Origin: Nitrospirota bacterium
Lineage (GTDB): Bacteria; Nitrospirota; Thermodesulfovibrionia; Thermodesulfovibrionales; JdFR-88
DNA: 64,000 nucleotides
Direction of reading: 5' to 3'
Assembly (NCBI GenBank): GCA_021825295.1
Contig: JAKAHV010000008.1
Span: forward strand, 1 to 64,000
Positions 27,031 to 35,733 of the stretch are shown here, in pieces; the first letter of the stretch is position 1, and every line of letters starts with the position of its first letter. Made by a program: the position numbers and the translations under genes. Below the pieces are notes generated by a model. That model worked only from the letters and a program-made list of their open reading frames with translations, was not told where the DNA came from and ran no database searches.

Positions 27031-28170
27031 CTAGGGAGCGATTTTTTTTATGGCCTTCTCGATGAATGCGGCTCCGCCGGAAAGGCAGGTTTGAACGATT
27101 TCAGAGCCGATCGCCTTTGCCTCCCTGTAAGTCTCATCAACCGCCTTTTCAACGCCTGTCCAGTCTGCCCGCCGGCCGTCTCCGCCTTTTTCAAGGAAAA
27201 GGCCGATGGCCTTGTCTATCCGCCCGGAAAGGAGCTTCCTGTAGCCCGCCAGGAAGACGGCGTAGAACGCCAGGGAACCCTCCTTCCTTCCGTCGATGAT
27301 GTAGCGAAGCATCCCTTCAGGGCAGGTGTCCGCGAGCACGTCTTTCAAGGCCCTGAGGAACATGGCGTGCCTTGCCTCCCGGGTGTCCGCAAGCACCTCC
27401 GGCCATGCCGGGCCGAGCCTTTTCCGCTCGGCCGCCTCTCCAAGCTCGTGCCTTATGTACGTCCTCAGCTCCTCCTTCGAAACGGCTGACAGGATTTTTA
27501 AAATCCCGGGGTCTGCCTCGGCCCCGGCCTCCGCCTTGTGCAAAATCCCCTGGCCGAGGCCGTAATACGAGAACGCCGCCTGCAGGAGACCGGATTGTTT
27601 TGCCCTGTATTCCTCGAATTTCTGCCATATGAGATTTTCATTGGTCTCCAGGCGCGCAAAGACGCAGTCCCCGACGAGCATGGCCGCCGCGGCCGAAAGG
27701 TCCCTCGCGTATTCCCTGCCGCAAGTATAGATTTCGAGGCCGTCGAGCCTCTCGCGCCCGATGACATCGGCAAGAAAGAATGTGGTCCTCAGATGGGGCC
27801 CGCAGCCGGCCGCGTAAACGAGCCTGCGGTCAGCCAGTATCCGGTTTATGCCGGGCAGATCAAACGGGTCGAAGCGTGAGCCGCCGTCAGGGCCGCTCGC
27901 CACACTGGCGGCCGGACCGGCCGGCCCCCCTGTCTCAACCAGTCCGAACGGACGCCCGGCAACCTCGCCCCAAAGGGCCTCCCTTTCGCCAATCCACCCG
28001 GATATAAGCGCGTTTTGCACCTTCTGCCAGGGCCGCAGGCCGTGCTCCGAGTAATATAGCTCCCGAAGCCTCATCAAAAGCCCGCAGACGGAATAAGCGC
28101 CCCAGCTTTTGGCGTCCGCGATATTGCAGTTGCCCTTTACGCTCTTTAAGAGCCTCTCATCGGGAGTCAT
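27031..28170 (-). CDS. conserved hypothetical protein, possibly Sfum_1244-like
   Basis: 379 residues, cytosolic, mostly helical, no signal peptide. It contains NCNIADAKSWGAYSVCGLLM near the start, a YAAGCGPHLRTTFFLADVIG segment and a C-terminal GGAAFIEKAIKKIAP. The family resembles one I recall as Sfum_1244/DUF6866, found in anaerobic deltaproteobacteria; its function is unknown. A Gly/Pro/Ala-rich low-complexity insert lies near residues 75-95. It stands alone between the cytochrome conduit and a repeat-rich gap. Confidence 0.75.
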   Translation of the reverse strand: MTPDERLLKSVKGNCNIADAKSWGAYSVCGLLMRLRELYYSEHGLRPWQKVQNALISGWIGEREALWGEVAGRPFGLVETGGPAGPAASVASGPDGGSRFDPFDLPGINRILADRRLVYAAGCGPHLRTTFFLADVIGRERLDGLEIYTCGREYARDLSAAAAMLVGDCVFARLETNENLIWQKFEEYRAKQSGLLQAAFSYYGLGQGILHKAEAGAEADPGILKILSAVSKEELRTYIRHELGEAAERKRLGPAWPEVLADTREARHAMFLRALKDVLADTCPEGMLRYIIDGRKEGSLAFYAVFLAGYRKLLSGRIDKAIGLFLEKGGDGRRADWTGVEKAVDETYREAKAIGSEIVQTCLSGGAAFIEKAIKKIAP

Positions 28171-28592
28171 TACTAAATGATAACACGGGTGTTTCAGGAT
28201 GCGTAAACGGGCAGTCCGCCAATGCGCTTATTTGATGTAAATATACTCCGGCGTTAAAATAAAAGGCTCTTCAGGGTTTAGTATGGGTTAAAATAGTTTC
28301 TCCTGAGGAAGATGGCAGGGGCACAGGGTTGAGAGGGCGGGGGAGGCTGTTATCTCCTCTCCCAAGGGGAGAGGCAGGGAGAGGGTGCTTAATAATGACT
28401 GACAGACTGCAGAAGCATATGACGGCTTAAGGGATAACTGGCTTGAGAAGCAGGGATATCGAATATTACGTTTCTGGGATAATGATGTCCTGCTGAATAT
28501 TCAGGGAATTCTTGAGGCACCTTTATCCCCTCCCCTCAAGGGAGGGGGAATACCCACAGGAAACCCGGTAGAGCCAAATAAAAAAACCGGAA
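28171..28592. other. 420-base repeat-rich gap
   Basis: It holds short inverted repeats common in intergenic junk (CTCTCCCAAGGGGAGAG near 28355, CCCCTCCCCTCAAGGGAGGG near 28528) and the DUF559 fragment listed separately. I see no intact gene. The truA start follows within 50 bases of the last repeat. Confidence 0.6.
28407..28516 (+). pseudogene. internal fragment of a DUF559 gene (second copy)
   Basis: 110 bases matching 9548-9657 with two differences that I can see. It encodes AEAYDGLRDNWLEKQGYRIL and then RFWDNDVLLNIQGILE, with neither the catalytic DGGQH part nor a start codon. It is bounded by low-complexity repeats. Confidence 0.85.
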
Positions 28593-29408
28593 ATGCCCGC
28601 AAGAAAGATAAGACTCCTGCTCGAATATGACGGCACCCGCTACAGCGGCTGGCAGAGCCAGCGCAAGGGCGATGGCGTCCCCACCATCCAGGAAGAAATT
28701 GAAAAGCAGTTGAAGAAACTCCTGAAATCGGGGGATGTGTCCGTCGTTTCCGCGGGAAGGACGGACGCGGGGGTGCATGCCCTGGGCCAGGTGGCGGCCT
28801 TTATCGCGGCAGAGGGCTTCGACCTGGCGCCGGACGTAGTGAGAAAGGCCATGAACGCCATGCTGCCTTCAGACATAAGCGTGATTGAGGCCGCCGACTG
28901 CCCCGCAATGTTCCACCCGAGACGGGACGCAATAAAAAAGACCTATTTCTATCTGATCGCGGCCATGGCCCGCCCGCCCGTCTTTGTCAGGCCCTATTCG
29001 TGGCGGCTGCCTTTCCGCCTGGACCTGGAGCAGATGAAGATGGCTGCCCGGCCCCTTGTGGGGAAGATGGATTTTTCCTCGTTCCGGGCATCCGGGTGCG
29101 GGGCGAAGACGCCTGTGAAAGAGCTTTTTTCGGTTGAAATAACGCCGCTTCGGGAAGTGGAGTTTCTGACCGTACGGCTCAGCGGGGATTTCATCAGGAT
29201 CAGCATTACGGCGGATGCGTTCCTGAGGCACATGGCCAGAAACATCGTGGGCACCCTCGTCGAGGCCGGCAGGGGCAGGATAAGGCCGGAACAGATGGAA
29301 GAGATCATCGCCTGCCGGGACAGGCGGCTTGCGGGGCCGACCGCGCCGGCCCGCGGATTGTTTCTGGAGAGGGTATATTACCGTCCTGATCAGGCAGGCG
29401 GCCGCTGA
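28593..29408 (+). CDS. truA: tRNA pseudouridine(38-40) synthase TruA
   Basis: 271 residues. Isomerises uridines 38-40 in the anticodon arm. The catalytic motif SAGRTDAGVHA carries Asp58; N-terminal EYDGTRYSGWQSQ and C-terminal FLRHMARNIVGTLVEAGRG are family signatures. The ATG at 28593 matches the usual N-terminus. It is the only plus-strand gene here and converges on the DksA-like gene with a 13-base gap. Confidence 0.97.
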   Translation: MPARKIRLLLEYDGTRYSGWQSQRKGDGVPTIQEEIEKQLKKLLKSGDVSVVSAGRTDAGVHALGQVAAFIAAEGFDLAPDVVRKAMNAMLPSDISVIEAADCPAMFHPRRDAIKKTYFYLIAAMARPPVFVRPYSWRLPFRLDLEQMKMAARPLVGKMDFSSFRASGCGAKTPVKELFSVEITPLREVEFLTVRLSGDFIRISITADAFLRHMARNIVGTLVEAGRGRIRPEQMEEIIACRDRRLAGPTAPARGLFLERVYYRPDQAGGR

Positions 29409-29421
29409 CCGCCCGGCCGGT

Positions 29422-29988
29422 TCAGATGCTGGTTTCCCTCTCGAGCGCCTCCAGTATCTCTTTCTTCTCCTGGTCTTCCTTGCAGTATATGGCGAAAGGA
29501 AGCACCTTCAGGCGCTCGATGTCTATCTCCTCGCCGCACTCCTCGCAGATGCCGTAGGTGCCTTCATCCAGTTTCCTGAGGGCCTCGTCTATCTTGGCCA
29601 GGTTTCCCCTGTGGGTGCTGAGCTGCTTCAGGCTTATGTCCTCGGAGAGGTCGATCACCGACCAGTCGCCGTCGTCCAGGGCGGTCTCCACAATCTGCCT
29701 GTTCTCCCCGCTGATGATCCTGCCTATCTCCTTTTTCGCTTCGCCGAGGATTACGTCGCGTTGCCGGAGAAGCTCCCTTCTGAGCGCGGCCGTTCTGTCC
29801 GCGGGCTCCTCCGCCTGCCTGGATTTTGGAGCAGGGGTTTTCGCCGCGGGGGCCGCTTCCTTGCCGGCTGCCGCTTTCTCTTTTTCCGGGCGGGATGAAG
29901 CCGGGGGCCGGGGCTTCTTTTCCCCCGTATGCTTCCCGGCAGGCTCCTGCCTGCCGGCAGGCCCTTTTGCGGTTTTTTTCGTGGGCAT
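29422..29988 (-). CDS. DksA/TraR-type zinc-finger protein with basic N-terminal tail
   Basis: 188 residues. The C-terminal zinc finger is GICEECGEEIDIERLKVLPF then AIYC, with four Cys. A coiled coil (about 65-140) contains ALDDGDWSVIDLSEDISL. DksA proteins enter the RNA polymerase secondary channel and tune transcription, often with ppGpp. The first ~65 residues are Lys/Ala/Pro-rich, low-complexity and histone-like, which is not standard for DksA. It ends the rpsB-tsf-pyrH-frr transcript, two bases after the 46-aa gene, so expression tracks translation capacity. Confidence 0.88.
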   Translation of the reverse strand: MPTKKTAKGPAGRQEPAGKHTGEKKPRPPASSRPEKEKAAAGKEAAPAAKTPAPKSRQAEEPADRTAALRRELLRQRDVILGEAKKEIGRIISGENRQIVETALDDGDWSVIDLSEDISLKQLSTHRGNLAKIDEALRKLDEGTYGICEECGEEIDIERLKVLPFAIYCKEDQEKKEILEALERETSI

Positions 29989-29990
29989 TT

Positions 29991-30131
29991 TTATTTTTTC
30001 TCCTGCTCGGCGGGATCGGTTTCCTTATAGATCTCCTGGATGCTCCTGATCTTTATGCCTGCCTGCTGAAGGGCCTTCTGTATATCCACGGTCTTTGCGT
30101 CTTCTACTTTCAGCATGAAATTGGATTTCAT
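29991..30131 (-). CDS. 46-residue conserved-looking small protein
   Basis: Starts with ATG eight bases after GGAGG and ends with TAA two bases before the DksA-like gene. The sequence opens MKSNFMLKVEDAKTVDIQKA, then has ALQQAGIKIRSIQEIYKE, and ends in charged residues. It reads like a small ferredoxin-fold (beta-alpha-beta) domain, with no low-complexity or antisense character. It sits three bases after frr and should be co-translated with it. Function unknown. Confidence 0.75.
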   Translation of the reverse strand: MKSNFMLKVEDAKTVDIQKALQQAGIKIRSIQEIYKETDPAEQEKK

Positions 30132-30134
30132 CGT

Positions 30135-30692
30135 CTAGACCTCCATTATCTCTTTTTCCTTGATTTCGAGAAGGTCGTCAACCTTCCCGATATAGGAATC
30201 GGTTATTTTCTGGACCTCGGCGATGGTTTTTTTCACCTCATCCTCGCTTATGTGCTGGTCTTTTTCGAGCTTCTTGACATGCTCGTTCATATCGCGCCGG
30301 ATGTTCCTCAGGGCCACGCGTGTCTCCTCGGCCTTTTTCTTGACCACCTTTGCCAGTTCGCGCCTGCGCTCCTCGGTGAGCATGGGTATGGGCAGCCTGA
30401 TGACCTTCCCGTCATTGGCCGGGGTCAGGCCAAGGTCGGATTTCATCAGCGCGCGCTCAATCTCGCCGATCATCTTCTGCTCCCACGGCTGGATGACTAT
30501 CAGGCGGCTTTCGGGCACGGAGAGGGCGGCAACCTGCTGGATAGGGGTGGGGGTATTGTAGTAGTCGACCATTATCCCCTCCAGAAGCGACAGCGAAGCC
30601 CTTCCGGTCCTTACCGAATTGAACTCCTTATGGAGGGCGTCTATTGCGCCGTCCATGCGGTGAAGGAGCTTGTCCTTTATCGCCTTTTCCAT
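30135..30692 (-). CDS. frr: ribosome recycling factor
   Basis: 185 residues, full length. With EF-G it splits the post-termination ribosome. Signature stretches: FNSVRTGRASLSLLEGIMV, PWEQKMIGEIERAL, and IPMLTEERRRELAKVVKKKA followed by EETRVALRNIRRD. Only one base separates it from pyrH, the standard rpsB-tsf-pyrH-frr order. Confidence 0.98.
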   Translation of the reverse strand: MEKAIKDKLLHRMDGAIDALHKEFNSVRTGRASLSLLEGIMVDYYNTPTPIQQVAALSVPESRLIVIQPWEQKMIGEIERALMKSDLGLTPANDGKVIRLPIPMLTEERRRELAKVVKKKAEETRVALRNIRRDMNEHVKKLEKDQHISEDEVKKTIAEVQKITDSYIGKVDDLLEIKEKEIMEV

Positions 30693-30693
30693 A

Positions 30694-31428
30694 TTAATCT
30701 ATTATAGTGCCTACTTTTTTCCCCGCAACAAGGCCCTTTATGTTGCCTTTCCCCTTGAGATTAAATACCACAATCGGCATGTGGTTGTCCATACATAAAG
30801 TTATGGCGGTGGAATCCATCACCTTGAGCCCCTTCCTTATCACGTCCAGGTATGATATCCTGTCGTACTTCTTCGCCCTGGGGTCCTTGACCGGGTCCGC
30901 GGTATAGACGCCGTCCACCTTGGTCGCCTTGAAGATCACGTCCGCCCCGATTTCCATCGCCCTCAGGGCCGCGGCGGTGTCCGTGGTGAAATACGGGTTG
31001 CCGGTGCCCGCGGCGAAGATGACGACACGCCCCTTTTCGAGGTGCCTTACCGCCTTTCTCCTTATGTACGGCTCGGCAAGCTCGCGCATCTCTATTGCGG
31101 ACTGCACCCTGGTGGGGATGTCCAGCTTCTCAAGGGCGTTCTGGACGGCAAGGGCGTTGATGACAGTCGCCAGCATGCCCATGTAGTCCGCCGACGACCG
31201 CTCCATGCCCTGGGCCGACGCCTCGATGCCCCTGAATATGTTGCCTCCGCCTATTACAAGGGCTATCTGGGCCCCTGTCTTCAGCGTATCCCTGACCTCA
31301 TGGGCTATGAAATCGACGGTCCCGGGGTCTATGCCGTAGGAGCGCTCCCCCATCAGGGCCTCTCCGCTCAGCTTTATGAGAAGGCGCTTGAAGCCGGGGT
31401 TTTTTACCTTTTGGGCGGCGGCACTCAT
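30694..31428 (-). CDS. pyrH: UMP kinase
   Basis: 244 residues from the ATG at 31428, which clears the tsf stop; a longer in-frame reading to 31482 overlaps tsf and adds 18 atypical residues. Phosphorylates UMP to UDP. Family motifs: [38 protein letters not shown] and [11 protein letters not shown]. It lies between tsf and frr. Confidence 0.97.
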   Translation of the reverse strand: MSAAAQKVKNPGFKRLLIKLSGEALMGERSYGIDPGTVDFIAHEVRDTLKTGAQIALVIGGGNIFRGIEASAQGMERSSADYMGMLATVINALAVQNALEKLDIPTRVQSAIEMRELAEPYIRRKAVRHLEKGRVVIFAAGTGNPYFTTDTAAALRAMEIGADVIFKATKVDGVYTADPVKDPRAKKYDRISYLDVIRKGLKVMDSTAITLCMDNHMPIVVFNLKGKGNIKGLVAGKKVGTIID

Positions 31429-31447
31429 CTTTTGGGGAACACCCCCC

Positions 31448-32044
31448 TTATTTCGCGGTTTCGCCAAGCTGGTACCTTGCAAAACGTCTGACTATGATAT
31501 TTTCCCCTATCTTGGCCACCTTCTCCGTGATGATGTCCTTCACCTTCTTCTTTCCCTCCGGGTCCTTCACGAATATCTGGTCCAGAAGGCAGCTCTCCTC
31601 ATAGAATTTTTCAAGCTTGCCCTGGATTATCTTTTCGACAACATGCTCCGGCTTGCCCTGGACCTGGGCCTTGTAGATCTCCTTTTCGTGGTCGATTACG
31701 TCCTGCGGGACGTCATCCCTCTGCAGGTAAGCCGGGCTTGCCGCCGCCACGTGCATGGCGATGTCCTTCGCGAGCCCCTTGAAATCCTCCGTGCGCGCGA
31801 CAAAGTCCGTCTCGCAGTTGATCTCCAGGAGCACGCCTATCTTGTCCATGTGTATGTAAGAGCTTACAAGCCCCTGCGAGGCCGTCCGCGCGGCCTTTTT
31901 CTGGGCGGTCGCCATCCCCTTCTGCCTGAGGATATCCACTGCCTTGTCCATGTCCCCGCCGGTCTGCTCGAGGGCCTTCTTGCACTCCATCATGCCGGCG
32001 CCGGTCTTCTCCCGGAGGTTCCTTACCAGTTCCGCGGTAATCAT
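31448..32044 (-). CDS. tsf: translation elongation factor Ts
   Basis: 198 residues, the short form found in several non-proteobacterial phyla. Exchanges GDP for GTP on EF-Tu. The N-terminal UBA-like part [19 protein letters not shown] and the core [11 protein letters not shown] are diagnostic. Its ATG overlaps the rpsB stop by four bases, coupling the two. Confidence 0.98.
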   Translation of the reverse strand: MITAELVRNLREKTGAGMMECKKALEQTGGDMDKAVDILRQKGMATAQKKAARTASQGLVSSYIHMDKIGVLLEINCETDFVARTEDFKGLAKDIAMHVAAASPAYLQRDDVPQDVIDHEKEIYKAQVQGKPEHVVEKIIQGKLEKFYEESCLLDQIFVKDPEGKKKVKDIITEKVAKIGENIIVRRFARYQLGETAK

Positions 32045-32874
32045 TGCGCCGCCCCTCCCGGCAATTCGCTGGCGCCTGCGGCGCCGCCCACCGGCGTTTC
32101 CCCGGCCAGCCCGGCTGGGGCCGGCACGGCCTCTTCCGCGGCCTTCTTTTCCTCTATCTTCGCCTCTTCGGCCGCCTGCGCCGTCTTTTTGTTGTATATC
32201 TCCCTGCCGGCTATCACCGCCTCGGCCATCTTGGAGGAGATGAGCGTAATGGCCCTGATGGCATCGTCGTTACCGGGGATGACATAATCTATCTCGTCCG
32301 GGTCGCAGTTCGTGTCGACTATCGCCACAGAGGGTATCGAGAGCTTCCTGACCTCCGAAACCACTATCCTCTCCTTCTTGGGGTCCACGATGAAGACCGC
32401 CCCCGGAAGCTGGGTCATGCCCTTTATGCCGCTTAAATATTTTTCCAGCTTTGCCCTTTCCTTTTCGAGGAGGGACACCTCTTTTTTGGTGAGGCGGCTA
32501 TACGTGCCGTCCTCGCGCATGGTGTTTATCTTCTGCAGCCTGTCGATGCTCTTTCTCACGGTCTGGAAGTTGGTCAGCATCCCGCCCAGCCAGCGCTGGT
32601 TCACCCAGAACACGCCGGCCCTCTTCGCCTCCTCCGAAATGGAGTCCTGGGCCTGCTTCTTGGTGCCAACGAACAAAACAGACTGGTTTTCAGCCGCCAC
32701 GTCGCGGATGAAATTATATGCCTCCTCGAGACCCTTCAGGGTCTTCTGAAGGTCTATGATGTATATGCCGTTTCTCTCCCCGAAGATGTACCGCTTCATC
32801 TTGGGGTTCCATCTCTTGACCTGGTGCCCGAAATGGACGCCGGCCTCGAGAAGCTCCTTCATTGTCGCTATCAT
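32041..32874 (-). CDS. rpsB: 30S ribosomal protein S2
   Basis: 277 residues from the ATG at 32874; the open frame extends to 32931 but adds a basic head foreign to S2. Motifs: [30 protein letters not shown] and [19 protein letters not shown]. The last ~45 residues ([16 protein letters not shown] and a Gly/Ala/Pro tail) extend beyond the E. coli form. It is the first gene of the translation operon. Confidence 0.97.
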   Translation of the reverse strand: MIATMKELLEAGVHFGHQVKRWNPKMKRYIFGERNGIYIIDLQKTLKGLEEAYNFIRDVAAENQSVLFVGTKKQAQDSISEEAKRAGVFWVNQRWLGGMLTNFQTVRKSIDRLQKINTMREDGTYSRLTKKEVSLLEKERAKLEKYLSGIKGMTQLPGAVFIVDPKKERIVVSEVRKLSIPSVAIVDTNCDPDEIDYVIPGNDDAIRAITLISSKMAEAVIAGREIYNKKTAQAAEEAKIEEKKAAEEAVPAPAGLAGETPVGGAAGASELPGGAAQ

Positions 32875-33133
32875 CGCTTGCTTTTCCCCCTTTTCCGGTT
32901 TTTTCCGCCGCCCTCGCCCCTTTGCCCGCATTATCCGGGACCAGCCGGGGTCGATTTGCCGGGCGTGTGTAAGTTAGCTTTTTAGCTTATCATGAAAGTT
33001 TTCTTTTTTCAATAATAATAAAGGATTCAAAAGGTTGTGTCCCGGTCCGGACAATACGGCCGGGGCAAAAAAATCCCGGCGGCAAAGGGGAAAAAGTGAG
33101 GCCGCGGCCGCCCGCGTGTTAAAATCACATACC

Positions 33134-33853
33134 ATGATAGGGCTCGTTTCATCCGTCCCGTTCGAGGCCGGGCTTATACTCGAATCCCTGAAAAGGAAAA
33201 CGGGTGGGGTTTCATCTCCGCTCGTTGAAGGGACGGCCGGCAGGAGGAAGGTGGCCTACATATGCTCCGGCATAGGGGTTGTCAACGCCGCCCGCGCCCT
33301 CGCCATCCTGGCCGAAAGGACAAGACCGGAGGCGGTCATTTTCTTCGGCATAGGCGGCGCATACGCCTCAAGCGGGCTCCGTAAAGGGGACCTTGCCGCG
33401 GCCAGCGTGGAGGTCTACGCGGGGGGCGGTCTGACTGAGGGGGGAAAACGGGCGGCGGCATCCCCGGCAGGGCCATATGACGGCTTCAAGGCCCTGGGGT
33501 TTCCGCTTCTAACAAAGGGCGGGAGGGATTATTTCAGCAGCTTCCCCCTGGACAAACGCCTGCTCAAAGAGGCAAAAAAAAGCATCCCCGGCCTGCGGAC
33601 CGGCCGGTTTCTTACGGTATGGGCCGCCTGCAGGTCAACCAGGAAAGCCGGCCTGCTGGGCGGCAGATACGGCGCGATAGTGGAGAACATGGAGGGCGCG
33701 GCAGCCACCCACACCTCCCTCTTCTACGGCATCCCCCTGCTGGAGATAAGGGGGATAAGCAACATGGCGGGAGAGCCGCCTTCCAGATGGATCAAGGAGG
33801 AGGCCGCCATCAACTGCCAGAAGGCGGTTCTCGGATTGCTCGAAGTCCTGTAA
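33134..33853 (+). CDS. mqnB: futalosine hydrolase (menaquinone, futalosine route)
   Basis: 239 residues from MIGLVSSVPFEAG; a longer frame to 33035 adds a basic head without family character. Releases hypoxanthine from futalosine to give dehypoxanthine futalosine. Nucleoside-phosphorylase fold motifs: CSGIGVVNAARAL, FFGIGGAYASSGL and the purine-binding VENMEGAAATH. No other mqn gene is in the window. It indicates menaquinone made without the classical Men pathway. Confidence 0.88.
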   Translation: MIGLVSSVPFEAGLILESLKRKTGGVSSPLVEGTAGRRKVAYICSGIGVVNAARALAILAERTRPEAVIFFGIGGAYASSGLRKGDLAAASVEVYAGGGLTEGGKRAAASPAGPYDGFKALGFPLLTKGGRDYFSSFPLDKRLLKEAKKSIPGLRTGRFLTVWAACRSTRKAGLLGGRYGAIVENMEGAAATHTSLFYGIPLLEIRGISNMAGEPPSRWIKEEAAINCQKAVLGLLEVL

Positions 33854-33942
33854 AATTCGGCCTTTTTGAAAACATCCGTCCCGGATTTGTATAATCAGGG
33901 ATATGCTTGGAAATCCGCTCATGACAAGGTCCCCCTCCTGTA

Positions 33943-35733
33943 ATGAATGATGTGATCAAGGCAGCCGGCGAGCGGGAAACCAGCAAGCTCGGGGAACTGG
34001 CCAGTCTCCTTAAAAAATTCCATATCACCGAGCACACCGCGCTCATAATCCTCTCGTTCCTTGTGGGGGCGCTCGCGGGGCTTGCGAACATCCTTTTCCG
34101 CTCCACGCTGAACCTCGTGCACCAGGTTGTCTTCGTCCAGGGCTCAAGACTCCTCTCCATAGACCAGGGCGGTCTTCACCGGGTCCTGCTGCCGCTTCTT
34201 CCTGTGGCCGGCGCGCTTCTTATCATCCCTCTGTCGCTGGCCTTCCCGGGCGAGGTGAACGGCTACGGCTTCCCCAAATTCATTGAGCTTGTGAACATAA
34301 GGGGCGGCGTGATAAGGATAAGAAATATCCTTCTTAAAACCCTTGCCCCCGCGCTCACCATAGGCACCGGCGGCTCGGCGGGCGTGGAGGGGCCGATTGC
34401 CATCATCGGGGGGACTGTGGGTTCCGGCGTCGGACAGCTCTTCCGGGCCTCGGGAAGCCGGATGAAGCTGCTGATTGCCGCGGGGTCCGCCGGGGCCATA
34501 GCCGCCACATTCAACGCCCCCATAGCAGGCGTGATGTTCGCGATAGAGATAGTGCTGCTTGGGGACTACGAGATTTCGTCCTTCGCGGCCATAGTCATAT
34601 CCTCCGGCATCGCAACCGTCATATCCAGGGGATTTTACGGTTCGACCCCTGCCTTCTCCGTCCCGCAATACCATTTGAGAAGCCCTGTGGAGATACCGCT
34701 TTACATATTTTTCGGCGTGCTGGCCGGCACGCTGGCCGTCATCTACATAAAGGTGTTCCACAGGATAAATGACGTGTTTGACGCGCTTGTGGTGCACCCC
34801 CAGATGAAGCCCGTAATCGGGGCCCTCATCGTCGGCCTGATCGGGATATTCCTTCCCCAGGTCATGGGCAACGGCTACGAGTTCATCGAGGCATCCCTCA
34901 TGGGGAAAATCGTGTTTCCCGTGATGGTCGCGCTCGTAATTCTAAAGATCCTCGCCACTTCCGCCACCATCGGCTCCGGCGGGGCGGGCGGGGTCTTTGC
35001 GCCCTCGCTTTTCATAGGGGCGATGGCGGGAGGAAGCTACGGCTGGCTCGTCCACTGGCTTTTCCCCGCCTACACGGCGTCGCCCGGCGCCTACGCCACG
35101 GTGGGCATCGGCTCCTTTCTTGCCGCTGCGACCCACGCGCCGCTTACCGGGATCTTCCTTCTCTTCGAGATGACCGGCAACTACAGGATAATAATCCCCC
35201 TGATGTTCTCCTCCATAATCGGCACACTCGTGGCAAAAAGGCTTTATCCGGATTCGATCGACACCGTGGACATCACAAAAAAGGGGATAAAGATACACAT
35301 GGGGCGGGAAGCCGCCATCATGAGCGGCATCCGGATAAAAGACATCATGAGAGGTGATTTCATAACAGCGCCCGAGGACTCGACGCTGGACGCCATCATA
35401 AACGACATGATCGGCAAGGAGAAATTCTATATCCCCGTAGTAAACCCCGAAGGGCTGATGACCGGCATAGTCTCCTTTCAGGACGTAAGGCCCGTGCTGC
35501 TTGAGGAGAAGATAAAAGGCATTGTCAGGGCAAGGCAGGTCGCAACCGAGGAGGTCATCGTGATGTACCCGGACGAAGACCTCAACGCGGCGATTGAAAG
35601 GTTTTCGCTGAAGGACATAGCCGAGATCCCGGTGGTGACGAGACAGGAGCCCAAAAAAGTAATCGGTATGGTAAGCAGAGGAGACGTAATTTCCGCCTAT
35701 AACAAGGAGGTCCTGAAAAAAAGGAAGTCCTGA
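33943..35733 (+). CDS. CLC-family chloride channel/transporter with C-terminal CBS pair
   Basis: 596 residues. The membrane domain (about 30-440) has the selectivity motifs GTGGSAGVEGPIAIIGG (gating Glu kept; the common Arg of GREGP is Val) and GSGGAGGVFAPSLFIGA. Residues about 465-590 form two CBS domains (IMRGDFITAPEDSTLDAI and VIVMYPDEDLNAAIERF) that sense adenine nucleotides. The gating Glu suggests a proton-coupled antiporter, but this is not certain. Its 3' end overlaps the convergent MFS gene by 152 bases. Confidence 0.93.
   Translation: MNDVIKAAGERETSKLGELASLLKKFHITEHTALIILSFLVGALAGLANILFRSTLNLVHQVVFVQGSRLLSIDQGGLHRVLLPLLPVAGALLIIPLSLAFPGEVNGYGFPKFIELVNIRGGVIRIRNILLKTLAPALTIGTGGSAGVEGPIAIIGGTVGSGVGQLFRASGSRMKLLIAAGSAGAIAATFNAPIAGVMFAIEIVLLGDYEISSFAAIVISSGIATVISRGFYGSTPAFSVPQYHLRSPVEIPLYIFFGVLAGTLAVIYIKVFHRINDVFDALVVHPQMKPVIGALIVGLIGIFLPQVMGNGYEFIEASLMGKIVFPVMVALVILKILATSATIGSGGAGGVFAPSLFIGAMAGGSYGWLVHWLFPAYTASPGAYATVGIGSFLAAATHAPLTGIFLLFEMTGNYRIIIPLMFSSIIGTLVAKRLYPDSIDTVDITKKGIKIHMGREAAIMSGIRIKDIMRGDFITAPEDSTLDAIINDMIGKEKFYIPVVNPEGLMTGIVSFQDVRPVLLEEKIKGIVRARQVATEEVIVMYPDEDLNAAIERFSLKDIAEIPVVTRQEPKKVIGMVSRGDVISAYNKEVLKKRKS

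Noticed and set aside
28171-28592. CRISPR array in the repeat-rich gap
   Set aside because: The repeats are short, inverted and irregular, with no constant spacer length.
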